Part shown: positions 11,859 through 22,344 of the stretch, in pieces
How the letters are laid out: every line of letters starts with the position of its first letter
How positions within the stretch are numbered: position 1 is the stretch's first letter
Origin: Larix kaempferi
Lineage: Eukaryota > Streptophyta > Pinopsida > Pinales > Pinaceae
Assembly (NCBI GenBank): GCA_027924585.1
Contig: BSBM01000059.1
Location: forward strand, 1,302,001 to 1,366,000
Reading direction: 5' to 3'
Length of the DNA: 64,000 bases
The notes under the pieces: generated by a model
What the model saw: only the letters and a program-made list of their open reading frames with translations
Database searches by the model: none
Told to the model about the DNA's origin: nothing
Position numbers and translations under genes: made by a program

Positions 11859-12493
11859 TGTTGATATTTTATGTAGCTACGCAAGATATTCCTATGTCAG
11901 CGCAGATGATTTCCTATGTCGGCCCAAAAGATTCCAAAAATTCTAGAAAGGAAACCCCTGGAAATTTCTAGAAAGGAAACACCCCCAGAAAGTTCTAGAA
12001 TGAAAACCCTCGAAAATTTCTAGAAAGGAAACACCCCCAATAAGTTCTAGGAAGGAAACCCCCTCTGAAAGTTCTAGAAAGACCTGAAAAGCATGGAAAT
12101 AGAAAACGAAGGTATAAATAATGACACCCTCCTCATTTGAACATCAAGCAAGTTCGCATCAAGTCAGTGAGAGAAGTGCACAAGAGAGAGAAGCAACAAG
12201 TGGAGGAAGATTAATATCTCGAGTTTTATCTTATATTTGTATCTAGGGTATCTTTCTATGAGGGAGGTTTAGCTATTCATTGTACTGTCATTGTACTTTG
12301 TTGATGAATCTATACTGAAGAATTTTTGTTGGGTTTTCTTCCCTTAGAGGGTTTTCTAGGATAAATCTCTATGTATGCTATGAATGTCTTTCTTTTAGTG
12401 ATCCTTATGCATGCAGTTATTATGATATGATATAAATTGAATTAAAGTCTAAAGAATTCTCAATAACATAACTACTTAAGTAAAATCTCAACA
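11859..12493 (+). mobile_element. 3' LTR of the old copia fragment
   Basis: The LTR starts TGTTGATA and ends CTCAACA at 12493, giving the TGTTGA...TCAACA inverted ends of plant copia. It contains a run of similar short blocks around 'gaaaccccc...agttctagaaagg' at 11940-12080. A TATA-like stretch (ggtataaataatg) lies near 12111, followed by 'ttgttgggttttcttccc' and 'ttttctaggataaatctct', which resemble the matching part of the other copia LTRs here. There is no 5' partner, so the element is truncated. Confidence 0.65.
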
Positions 12494-13330
12494 AAAGGTA
12501 GTATCAAACTGATAGGTCATCTCTTCTACACTTTCTACAGTCCCAACTGCAACTTTCTTCACACCCTTTCCCTTCAAAAAATATTGTCTTGCATAATGAA
12601 GCATCTCGTGGCATCGAAACCACATTGCCTTACTCAAGTCCTTTTTTGTTCTAACTTTTGTCCCATCCTTCTTCTTGAACCTTTTTTTGCTACCCTTCTT
12701 GTTCTTGACGAGACTAATAACATCTACTTCCGATTGTTGCTCTACACAAGACTGCAATTTGATTTCCTATTGTACAAGATCTATCGAATGCTTTGGGAAA
12801 TCTAGTATATTTTCCTGATCATAAATACCCTTAACAAAATTCGCCTAGAAAGGATCAAGCCCTTTACGGGATTTGGATACTAGATCATGATGGCCAACCT
12901 TAGTTCCAATGTCGATCAATTGATCCTTCGAATTCATTAATCTTGTCTAAAAGTTCACATAATATCGGTTCTGGTGATACAAACTATTAAGTATTGGTAC
13001 TGTAAGAGCATTTGTTGAGAAGCACAGGAATTTTGAAATAACTTTATCAAAGCATCAAACATGCTTTTACTTGACTTCTTAATAATGTGTGAATTGAAGT
13101 GATCCTCCATAGAATCACAAATTATTCTCTTCACTTTGGCTTTGTTCTTCATATGAGCAACCAACTATGTTGTATATCTAGATTTTGGAATGTCCTCAAC
13201 ATGTTCCCAAAGAGCAGCCTCTTCCATAAGGATTTGGAGCTTGAGCGATGGAACATAATTTGAAGCTCAATTGAACTTGTCAGACTATTTGGTAAAAGAG
13301 TAACTTTATACATCCTGAAAAAGTGTTAGG
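12488..13330 (-). pseudogene. copia gag remnant (minus strand)
   Basis: Minus-strand frames give gag of Ty1/copia type. The N-terminal part near 13240-12955 includes ALWEHVEDIPKS, KAKVKRIICDSMEDHF and MFDALIKLFQNSCASQQML, as in the UBN2-type gag core. The C-terminal part (12757-12488) has a Lys-rich segment, a damaged zinc knuckle (WFRCHEMLHYARQY, with the first and last Cys replaced), then VESVEEMTYQFDTTF. It is cut off within a few bases of the plus-strand copia LTR end at 12493. Point stops and at least one frameshift separate the pieces. It belongs with the primer site at 13508-13519 and the LTR above it. Confidence 0.65.
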
Positions 13331-13507
13331 TGGACAAAATCAACAATATATAAAGTAGACAAAGCAACTCCTCAAATCCAAAGGCACTTATCTCAAGCAA
13401 AGTGGGGTTTCATACCTAATGTCCTTAACTAGATCAGGTACATGCCCAAGGTTGTCACTAGTTGAAATATACTTACCCTTATTCATGTGTTATATCAACT
13501 ACAACTC

Positions 13508-13519
13508 CCTTTGTTACCA
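13508..13519 (-). other. Degraded primer-binding site of the minus-strand copia
   Basis: On the minus strand TTTCCAACA is followed by TGGTAACAAAGG, a decayed form of TGGTATCAGAGC, the complement of plant initiator tRNA-Met. It lies just upstream of the copia gag remnant, as expected. Confidence 0.55.
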
Positions 13520-14840
13520 TGTTGGAAATTTCATTGAAATGACATTTCAATGCAATTCAGAAACTTCACTTTCTTTCTAGAAGGTTATTGGGATCTTATC
13601 CCCATAATTTTATTCCGTAGGACTGTTGTAAATTAAAGTACAAAATGACAACGGAAGAATTGCAATAATTTACTTTCAAACAATGATAAATTTGTCGGCA
13701 ATGAAGGAGAAAAGACACCAACCAATGAGGTAAGCATTTAGCCCTTCTAGGGTAGCATATCAATTCGGATTTGAGAACGGACTTTACAATAGAAGTAACA
13801 ACAACAAACTTAACCCCTTTATATTCTTCTTTAGATGTCAAATCAAGATCATGAATAAATGTAAACATCAAAATATGAGGAACTCATTTAGTCAAAAATC
13901 AAGCTAAAATTGACACAAGATATGTATGGCTAGAAACTTCATTTATAATCTTAAAGATGAAGCACATACCATAGCCTCCTCTCTGATGAATTTTAAACTA
14001 TTTCCATCTTGATAATTATTTCACAATGATTCTCAAGCAGTCATTTAATCCCATAGGTTTTATGAATAATTGCACACTGAAAATTTCAACTTAAATCATA
14101 GCAAAAATAAATGATCATAGAAAGATAGCCATGCACACAAGAATTTTATCCTAGGAAACCCAATAGGGAGAAAAGTCAGTCGACTTTTCTTAGAAGAAAT
14201 CAATCCAATTCAAGTACAATACGATTCATGAAGAGAAACCCTAACACATAAGAGTGTGCCCTTATTCACAAGAAACCCAAGCAAACCTCTAGGGAGAAAT
14301 AACAAACCACTAGGATATGATGAAAAGCCAAAATGTTTTGCTTCTTGCCTTTGCTAGGCCTTCCTTGGAAAGTGACCACAAGTGGAGAGTAGATGATGAT
14401 GTGATGATGAAAATGAAGTGTGTGACCACTTTATTTATATTCTTCAGTTCACTTGAATTTTCTTCTTTGGGTGACTTGTACACTTGATGGGGTCGACTCG
14501 ATAATTTTGATCTTCATCTTCTATTTCATCTTCAACGCCGACTTGTGTTCTTGTCTTCAGTTTTTCTTTGTGAGTTCTTCAAAGCTATTTGGGACTTATT
14601 CAATGGCTGACTTGACTTCTTGGTATTTCTTCATCATATAAAAGTTGCCCTTATTGATGTTCATCTCCTTGCTAATTTTGATCTTCATCTTCTATTTCAT
14701 CTTCAGCGCCGACTTGTGTTCTTGTCTTCAGTTTTTCTTTGGGAGTTCTTCAAAGCTATTTGGGACTTATTCTATGGCTGGCTTGACTTCTTGGTATTTC
14801 TTCATCATATAAAAGCTGCCCTTATTGATGTTCATCTCCT
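13520..14840 (-). mobile_element. 5' LTR of the minus-strand copia (outer end not resolved)
   Basis: Read on the minus strand, the LTR ends TTTCCAACA at 13520. It contains a TATA-like box (gaatataaataaag, near 14440), downstream 'ttgggtttcttgtg' and 'gggtttcctaggataaa', similar to the copia LTR at 11859-12493. A 171-bp tandem duplication (14503-14840) lies upstream of the TATA-like box, in the U3 part. I could not find the outer TGTTGG boundary or a second LTR. Confidence 0.45.
14503..14840. repeat. 171-bp tandem duplication, two copies
   Basis: Copy 1 starts at 14503 and copy 2 at 14674, each from 'aattttgatcttcatcttc' to 'gatgttcatctcct'. They differ at only a few bases, so the duplication is younger than much of its surroundings. 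It sits upstream of the TATA-like box of the minus-strand copia LTR, where promoter-proximal duplications are common in retroelements. Confidence 0.85.
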
Positions 14841-17605
14841 CACGTGCACGTCTATTCACATAGAGCTCTAATGTTGATTTGACCCCACTATAAGAAGTCC
14901 CAAACACTTGGAGCCTATGTCAAAATTAACATTAGATTAAAGTTTACATATTTCACAAGGGGATGAAATCCCCTATCAAATAAACAAGTCAACTCACTCT
15001 AATATAGAATAGATAACTCTTTCTCGGAGCACTCCGTCACAGAGTATGCAATCTGAACTCTAGCCTTATTCATTCTTAGCCACTTCTCATGACTAATTAA
15101 GGCTAAGCACCTCGAGCCTTATTCACTCTTATTCACTTTTCATGTCTAATCAAGGCTATGTTGGGGCCATACTCCATTAGCTATTGGTCAATTCTCATGA
15201 CCCCTTTGGGTGAGTGTCTGCAGAATGTTGCTTGATGTTGCAATCTGGAGAAACATCAACACTCTCAGGGCTACAAAATCCAACAATGGAAAATGTCCTA
15301 GCTAGAGTAAATCATCAAACGATAGCTCCAATAAGAAGAAGTGCAAGAATCCTTCCAACATATCTCCAATCCAAGACTTCCTCCTCTTCTCTTTGCTTCA
15401 CTAGTCCACCCTAGGTTTTTCTCCCAAAAACGTTCTCTCCAATATCCAATGGTAAGAACCTAACCATAGAACTCCAAGATGCACAAATAAACTCCAAATA
15501 TACCACGAAACATGTTATCGCACAAACTCTAGTTGCCACTGAGTGCATCCTATCCGAGACGATGGAGGTATAGCCAACTAGGCAGGTGACAATTCAAGTA
15601 CCAAATTCACCACTCTTGAAGTGGTTGTCACTCCAGATAAGGTGCTTGTCACTTTAAGCCAAATGTATGAGAAGGCTAAGGGGGAGACCCTTTGGTCTTC
15701 CACAAGAGAAATACCACTCAAACAAGACCAAGACAGTTGATAAAAATAAGAAATATGAGACAAATTGGGATATCCTGGTGATTGGATCCTAGATCATAAA
15801 ATGAGCTACTGAGATACGACTTAGACTTCAAATTGACAATGAGGGATATATCGATGAATAAAATCAAATTAATATTTCACAGTAACTTGTGAAATCAACT
15901 ATAGATCTAGGTGACTATAGGTGTTAGAGTTGAATGGACAAGGTTCTACCTTGGGGGGGAATGGCTTTGCAAATCCGAAAGATCTTGGATCGAAAGATCT
16001 AACCCAAACACTCAAACAAGCAAATCAAACAATGAAAATGAAGTGAAGGGTGTAAAACCCTAGATTTAAGGAATTGAGTTATTGTAGAGGCTTAAGGAAG
16101 ATGAAATATAAAAGTTGATTAGTTCAATTACAATGGCTCAGTATTAAGTGCAAATCTAGGATATAGGTGTTAAGGAAAATGATTAAAATCAAACGCTTTG
16201 GGAAACATGTACTTAATTTAGGGGAAATGGTCCCAAGAGGTAGATTTGAATGAATAATGGCTTCCTAACACTGCTTGACTGTAGATCTGACAATATCAAA
16301 GCTTACAAGCGAAAAATGAGCAGTCAAACAACTAAAAAGGGGAAAAATCAGAGAGGGCGCATTAGGGAGAGACCAATGCCTTGGGATTTGGGCCAAAAGG
16401 AGTCAACAAAGCATGATGCCCTAGGAAATCCACTTCATGGTTGACATTAAGATGAAAACCGAGAAATTGTTTGCCAGGATTTGAAGTTTTTTGAGCTAGA
16501 GAATTTTTATAAATTTTAAGTGAGGGTTTTAACAGTGAATTTTAATGATGACGATTGGATTGGATCCCAAAATAACAAAAATACTTCGAAACGTACCTGG
16601 ATATGCTTGTGGAAGCCTTGCAAATCGATGATCTTTCCAAAGTGAGGCAATCAAGAGTGAGATCCAGCCTTCCCAAGTGAAATTGCTATCCCTCCAAGAT
16701 GACAAGTGTGCCCTTCCCTGCCAAAAACAATCCGCAGTAAGAATCGATCAAGCATGAAAGCAACTGCACGATAGCAAAGATGAAACAAGAAGCATCAAAA
16801 TTACCAAAGGATACAATAGAGATACTCCTTGAGACACAAGTCGAAGAGAGGGAGAGATATGGGGTTTCCCCATAGTAGTGCCCTCTTCAATTCATCATCC
16901 TCTTCTACTACACGACCACCTGTAGAGAAAACATTTGGAAAATCTAGATCCACAATGATAACGCAGAGAAAAGATGTATAATAGTTAGCAAGAGCATTCA
17001 TTCAAAGCATCCAAGATATTTGCAAAAGATATTTTTTATTATGTCGAAAATCCAAGAGCCCAAAAGTCTCTTGACAATGAGGGGGGTCTATTCCTTAAGT
17101 AGGAATGAAATAGAATAAAAACCTAACCACTTTATGAATGAGTGGTGGAGATCAAAAGATAAAAATAAAACAATCGACGACTATGATGAGCCGAAGCAAT
17201 AACACATGGATCAACTCACAGAAATACCATCAAATATGTAAGAAAAATACATGAAAAGGTTAGCAAGTGCACTTTTCTAATAACCTAATGTCCTTTTAAT
17301 GAATTATTCCATGAACCTTAGATTCACCGTGGTGTGACTATAATTAAACCCTTATGACATGTTAGACCCCTAAGACAAGATGCATTTCCTAAGTTTCTAA
17401 ATGAGGTGAGGGTGATGGAGTGAATTTGGTATTAGGGATAATGTGTTTGCGAATTGACCATCATAGAAATGTGACTGAGTGTTAGGTCTATCCCTTAGCA
17501 TTCAAAATTTTCTTCTACATGTGTGCTTTTGTAATGTTCCATTTTGGGTAAAACTAGAACAAAGGACATGTAGAGCATGCGAGCCCTAGCTCATGCGTGC
17601 ATGCA
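14841..17605. other. No gene seen; old repetitive DNA
   Basis: No recognisable coding frame. Diverged short duplications occur, for example 'gccttattcattcttagcca' against 'gccttattcactcttattca' at 15062-15170. Open stretches at 16250-16444 and 16801-17001 lack any motif and are probably chance. Confidence 0.45.
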
Positions 17606-17840
17606 AAAGTGAGATGCATGCATGCATGCACGCATGCAAAAGTGAGATGCATGCATGCATGCACGCATGCAAAAGTGAGATGCATGCAATCATGCAGAAG
17701 TGAGATGCATGCACGCATGCAGAACTGAGATGCATGCAAGCATGCAAAAGTGAGATGCATGCACGCATGCAAAAGTGAGATGCATGCACGCATGCAAAAG
17801 TGAGATGCATGCACGCATGCAACAAGTGAGATGCATGCAA
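17606..17840. repeat. Nine-copy tandem array of a TGCATGCA-rich unit (25 or 33 bp)
   Basis: Nine copies of 'aaaagtgagatgcatgcacgcatgc' follow one another. Most are 25 bp; the first two are 33 bp because of an extra TGCATGCA. The array gives open frames in two minus-strand phases, but these are low-complexity artefacts of a repeat without stops. Every unit holds two or more CATGCA (RY) motifs and self-complementary TGCATGCA, so the array can form short hairpins. Confidence 0.9.
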
Positions 17841-17926
17841 CTCAACAGAGAAATAGAAGAGAAAGGTGACTTAGGTATAGGGCATGCAATGTCAAGGTTA
17901 TAAAATAAAGATAAAGTGAGTTACTC

Positions 17927-18062
17927 AGTATCTCGATTATTATTATTGATCATTGTTGAAATTTGTGTGATAACTATGAGAGCCATAGGGTTTTAGTATC
18001 TCGATTATTATTATTGATCATTGTTGAGATTTGTGTGATAGCTATGAAATCCATAGGGTTGT
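17927..18062. repeat. 68-bp tandem duplication
   Basis: The segment 'agtatctcgattattattattgatc...ccatagggtt' occurs at 17927 and again at 17995, with about five differences between copies. Confidence 0.85.
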
Positions 18063-18854
18063 AGGGCACACTACCCTAGCCAACAAGTTGAGTGCGATCA
18101 AGGATCAAATTTGAAGGGTGGGGTCCCATTTCACTTTGAAGGGCTATGAGATATTGAACCCTTCAATGTTGACATGTAAAAATAAGTTATTCTTTTCATT
18201 TGAAAATGTACTAGTACATCAAAATTTCATTGTTTATTTTAGTAGTAAAGTCGAGAGGCTTTATTTTACAGTGGATATGGAGGCACTGAACATTATATAT
18301 GTCATATAACACAACCATATTTTACCCCGATCTAACGGCTTAGTCTCTAGGCCACTATGCCACCTTTGCCATCTTAGCAGTTTCCTAAATTTATCTTGCC
18401 TCTTAAACTTTTAACCAGTATAATAATACATTTAACTTTCTTTAACCCCATTCCAATCCAACTTGGCTCTATCTCTATCTCCTGGTTATAGCTCTGGCTC
18501 TTGCTCTAGCTCTAGCTCGAGACACTGGCTATTAGCACTAGTTCTAGTTGTGGCTCAAGCTCGCTTGTTACCACACGATAGAAGTCTGATTAGTGAGCAA
18601 TCTGAACATTTGATATGGGATTCATAAGACTTTCTACTGCAATATGTGTTAATACTTGAGATTGAGTTCTTCAGTATGATTGATATATTTTCTTGGCAGT
18701 TGATGACCATCACCAAGAATTGATCCACCCATAGAGAATCTTTAGTCTTGCAGGTTTCTTTAGTTTCGATGACAATGTTGGCACTAATGTTGAATTAGAA
18801 TAGGTGAAATTGAATCTTATTGAAGGAATCCAAAACTTTGACTCTGGATCGGTT
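18063..18854. other. No gene seen
   Basis: No supported feature. A CT-rich degenerate stretch built on 'tctggctctagctc' occurs near 18470-18560. Confidence 0.5.
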
Positions 18855-19190
18855 TGGAATAATCCAAAATATGAAAGGTCACTTCCTTATCGGATCCAAT
18901 AGCTCTTTTGTGTTTGTTGTTCTTGATTTTTTCTCGAGTTTTGATGATGGGCTTGGAAAGGTTATGAACATGAAAAAATAAGATTATTATTCTATATTTG
19001 ATGTTGTTTCACTAAGTTGGTCATGTCTGGAATAATCCGAAATATGAAAGGTCACTTCCTTATCACATGTTTGTTGTTCGTGATTTCTTCCCTAGTTTTA
19101 ATGATGGGCTTGGAAAGATTATGTTGGACATGGAAAAATAGGCTTCTTCTATATTTGGTGTAGTTTCACTAAGTTGATAATGTGCTGACA
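18855..19190. repeat. 173-bp tandem duplication, diverged
   Basis: A block beginning 'tggaataatcc(a/g)aaatatgaaagg' starts at 18855 and again at 19028. The copies share 'gatgatgggcttggaaag' and 'tttcactaagttg' at matching positions but differ by several indels, so the duplication is old. Confidence 0.75.
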
Positions 19191-20483
19191 TCTGATAGGA
19201 ATCATTATTGAACTCAAAAAGAGGACTATTCTGGACAAGAACTAGTTGAAAACGATGATTCCTTTGTTGCATTTCATCATGCTAGAGCTATAATTTACTC
19301 TAAAGGAGGTCCACTTTGGATTGTGAATCTTGCAAGTAGGTTAGCATAGATTGGAGAGTTGTTTTGTTGATTGTGATTGTATCTTGTCAATAGTAATGAT
19401 TATTAGAGTGTTTAGTAACTCTAATAATTTTTCAGTTTAAGCAATTTTTAAAGATTGAATGAGGACTCATAGGGATTTTTGCAACTCCCAATAAGAGTCA
19501 CAATTAAAATTCAAGATCTGAAAACAGACAACATGTATGAAAACACTATCATACATGAAAACATGCACATAGGCACACGAATAAAATGGTTGCTTACACC
19601 CAAAGGATATAGCTACTGCTAAAGATCCTTTTATTGAGTATGATTATTACAATGTTATTGTCCTTTTAACAAGGAAATAGGCAAAGTCTTTTAACAATCC
19701 TTCAAACTGATAGAGTGTAAACCAAAATTATTGGAAATACTATACAAATGCGTTTTGCACAATCCAATACAAATCCCTCAGTAATGGCCAAGGCAACGAT
19801 ATCTAGAGAATGATAAACCGCATACATTTAAAATGAACCAATTCATAATTGACCTTTTTTTTCAGCTAATAAGTATGATGACCAACTCCACCTATAAAGA
19901 AGTGAAATTTTCCAAATCTATCTACGTGGAATGAATGATAATAAAAATTCCTTTGTGCGTTGTGGTTCAGCTTCTAGATCCAATGCTTAGGTGTGACTTG
20001 GATCTTGGGGTTAACCGAGATCCACTTCATGTTGTTAGGTCCTCTCATTTGGAATGCTATCTAAACATTTTGCAACAATCAATTTTCGGAAGAGTATTTT
20101 TTGTAACTACAGGGAAGAGGCTTGTTGGTCCCCCAACAAAGTCCCCTTGATTTTGTAAAATCAAAAGGTCCCCCACGTAAATTGTGTAATTATTAGTTTT
20201 TGGTTTTCTTTTATTTTATCTCGCTTGATTTAGTAGGTGTTTTCATGGTTTAGTTTCCTTTCCTTTGGATGCTCAAAGGCTTGTTCTTTGGATTGGTTTT
20301 CATGGCTTTAAGGGTTTGGTGATTTTGGTCATTTGACTCTTTTGGTTTCATGGTTTCTCAACAACGATTGCATTCTCTGATTTGACCTTAGCCGAGTTGA
20401 TTATATGTCTCCATTTGAATAAATTGATCTATTTTGACCTTGCGACAAACTTGTCTAGTTTTAGGCATTTATTACATCAATGA
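19191..20483. other. No gene seen; flank upstream of the LINE
   Basis: No recognisable frame. Part of 20100-20480 could be the LINE's 5' region, but I find no ORF1 motif before 20484 and no target-site duplication that fixes the LINE start. Confidence 0.4.
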
Positions 20484-20796
20484 ATGAGTAAGCATCTTGC
20501 CTCATTGGAGGAGGGTTCCCCTTCTCTGGACCCGAACCCGGGCCTGGTACCCGAGGAGAAAGTTTCCACTTCTTCCCCTCCTGAATCGTCTGATTCAGGT
20601 TACTTTCTTCGCTCTCCTACCAAACTTGTCTCTGGGGGGCTGGGAAAGGGAAGGAACAACCACCGAAAGGAAGGGGGAGGAAGTGTTTATCTCAAAGGCT
20701 CAGTCCAAAGCTAGATTGGATCTTTTGGAAGGTAAACAACAGACAATTGAATGGGTGCTTAGAGCAGTGCAACCCCAAAAGAAGGGTCGTTCATGA
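20484..20796 (+). pseudogene. LINE ORF1 C-terminal remnant
   Basis: Two overlapping frames together give the end of a plant LINE ORF1: SDSGYFLRSPTKLVSGG in the first, then, after a frameshift near 20660-20690, ISKAQSKARLDLLEGKQQT and KKGRS in the second. ORF1 of these elements is an RNA-binding chaperone, but the RNA-binding and zinc-knuckle parts are absent here, so the LINE is 5'-truncated or eroded. The stop TGA (20794-20796) overlaps the ATG of ORF2 (20793-20795) as ATGA, the arrangement used for termination-reinitiation. Confidence 0.65.
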
Positions 20797-21570
20797 AAAT
20801 TATGTCCTTTAACTGTCGAGGTCTGGTTGGTCCCCATAAAAGATCATCACTTAAGAGGATGGTCTCCTTAGACTGCCCGGACATCATTTTACTTCAAGAA
20901 AATCTGGGCGTTGGTGAGGTGGTGAAGGTGAGATTGGAAAGTTGGTTCAGTGGGTGGTCGTTTGAAACTCTGGATGTTAGAGGTCGTTTTGGAGGATTGG
21001 CTATAGGTTGGAACGACAAGTCAGTTAAATTACATAACAGTTGGGGGATGGATTCAGTTCTTGGAATGTCGTGCTCGACTTTGGACTTAGGAGAAGCCCT
21101 TACAGTTTTTAATGTTTATGGTCCTTATCTAAACTGGAACCCCTTCTGGGATTCGGTGCTCAGCAATTCTCTCCTGAGGGGGGATTCTGTGATTTTGGGA
21201 GGCGATTTGAACTTTTCTTTAGGACAGTCGGAAGTTTGGGGGCCGTGGGCTCGGACAGACTCTTTGTCTGGATTCTTCACATAGAGACTAGCTGAAAAAA
21301 ATTTGATTGACATTGAGACCTTACAACTCAAACCAACTTGGAGTAACAACCGAGCTAGGGAACAACAACCGAGCTGGGGAACACAGGGTGGCTAAGAGGT
21401 TAGACAGATTCTTGGTTACAGAACAACTAGTGGACAGATTTTATCTTTTGAGAAAATGGGTAGGGGAGGGGGGAGTCTCTGATCATTTCCCTATATTCCT
21501 TGAACTCTGTCTTGGACCTCCTAAACCTCTAGGCCCTCTAAAATTTAATAAAACTTGGCTCTTTCATTAA
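20793..21570 (+). pseudogene. LINE ORF2 endonuclease domain (broken)
   Basis: From the ATG at 20793 the frame reads MKIMSFNCRGLVGPHKRSS, PDIILLQENLG, LAIGWN, FNVYGP and VILGGDLNF, the AP-endonuclease-like fold that nicks target DNA to prime LINE reverse transcription. The Asn of FNCRG, the Glu of LLQEN (usually QET) and GGDLN are visible. A TAG stops the frame at 21282-21284. The rest (RLDRFLVTEQ, VSDHFPIFLEL with the catalytic SDH) is in another frame at 21307-21570. The catalytic residues survive but the reading frame does not. Confidence 0.85.
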
Positions 21571-22344
21571 TTTGGTAAAATCCTTATGGGTACCTTACAA
21601 TTCTAGGGCTCCTCTCTCAGCCTCTTTCCAGTTTGCAACGAATTTAAAGAGGGTTAAATGCCCTATAAAATATTGGGTGCATGCAAAGAGGATAAGGGAG
21701 GACATAGAACTTAAACATATTGAGGAGGATCTTTCCAAGATCTATGATGAAGAAGGGGGGGGTATGAGGACTCAGGAGTCCAAATATCTCTTGGTAAGGC
21801 TGGAAGGAAGGAGAAACATTCTCCTGCTAGAGAAAGAAGAGACTTGGAGACTGAAGAGCTGAGCTACTTGGTTGGAAGCAGGGGATGAGAACTCCAAATT
21901 CTTTCATGCCTATGCAAAGGGAAGGAAAGATGCGAACTCAAGTTGGAGTCTAGATAACTCACTTGGAGAGCCACAGACTACTTTTGAAGGGATGGCTAGG
22001 GTGGGGATGGAACATTTTCAAGGTCGTTTTGGGGCAAACAACCAAGCTAATATAGCAGAGGTGATCAGAGTGGCCCAACTCTTTCCCCGCTTCATGGAAG
22101 AGGAAGATAATATAGCATTGATGGAGGAGATTTCCGAGGAAGAATTAAAGGAAAATCTACAAAGCTTTCAAAAAGATAAGAGTCCGAGCTTGGATGGATG
22201 GTCCATTGAATTTTTTTTGGAGCTGTATGATCTTTTAGGGAAGGATCTACTTCAGGTGGTGGAGGATACAAGAATCTCTGGGAGGATTCCTGCTTGTTTC
22301 AATTCAACTTTCATTGCTTTGATCCCAAAATTGGACAACCCTTC
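21571..22344 (+). pseudogene. LINE ORF2 linker and N-terminal reverse transcriptase
   Basis: Frames at 21572-21862 and 21872-22344, separated by a stop and a frameshift, give the linker (WLEAGDENSKFFHAYAKGR, like the 'GD.NTKFFH' motif of plant LINEs). The start of reverse transcriptase follows (SFQKDKSPSLDGWSIEFF, where KSPG.DG is usual, then STFIALIPKLDNPSD). The gypsy element interrupts right after the IALIPK motif. The coding continues at 30162. Confidence 0.85.
22340..22344 (+). repeat. Target-site duplication of the gypsy insertion, left copy (CCTTC)
   Basis: CCTTC precedes the 5' LTR and is repeated exactly after the 3' LTR at 30157-30161. Five bases is the normal Ty3/gypsy target duplication, so both ends of the element are defined. 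Confidence 0.95.

Noticed and set aside
12494-12506. 'aaggtagtatcaaact' as a primer-binding site after the copia LTR at 12493
   Set aside because: It is better explained as part of the minus-strand gag frame (QFDTTF); it matches the initiator tRNA poorly.
17554-17840. Two overlapping minus-strand frames with repeated Met-His-Ala-Cys
   Set aside because: They are produced by a stop-free 25-bp tandem repeat in two phases at once.
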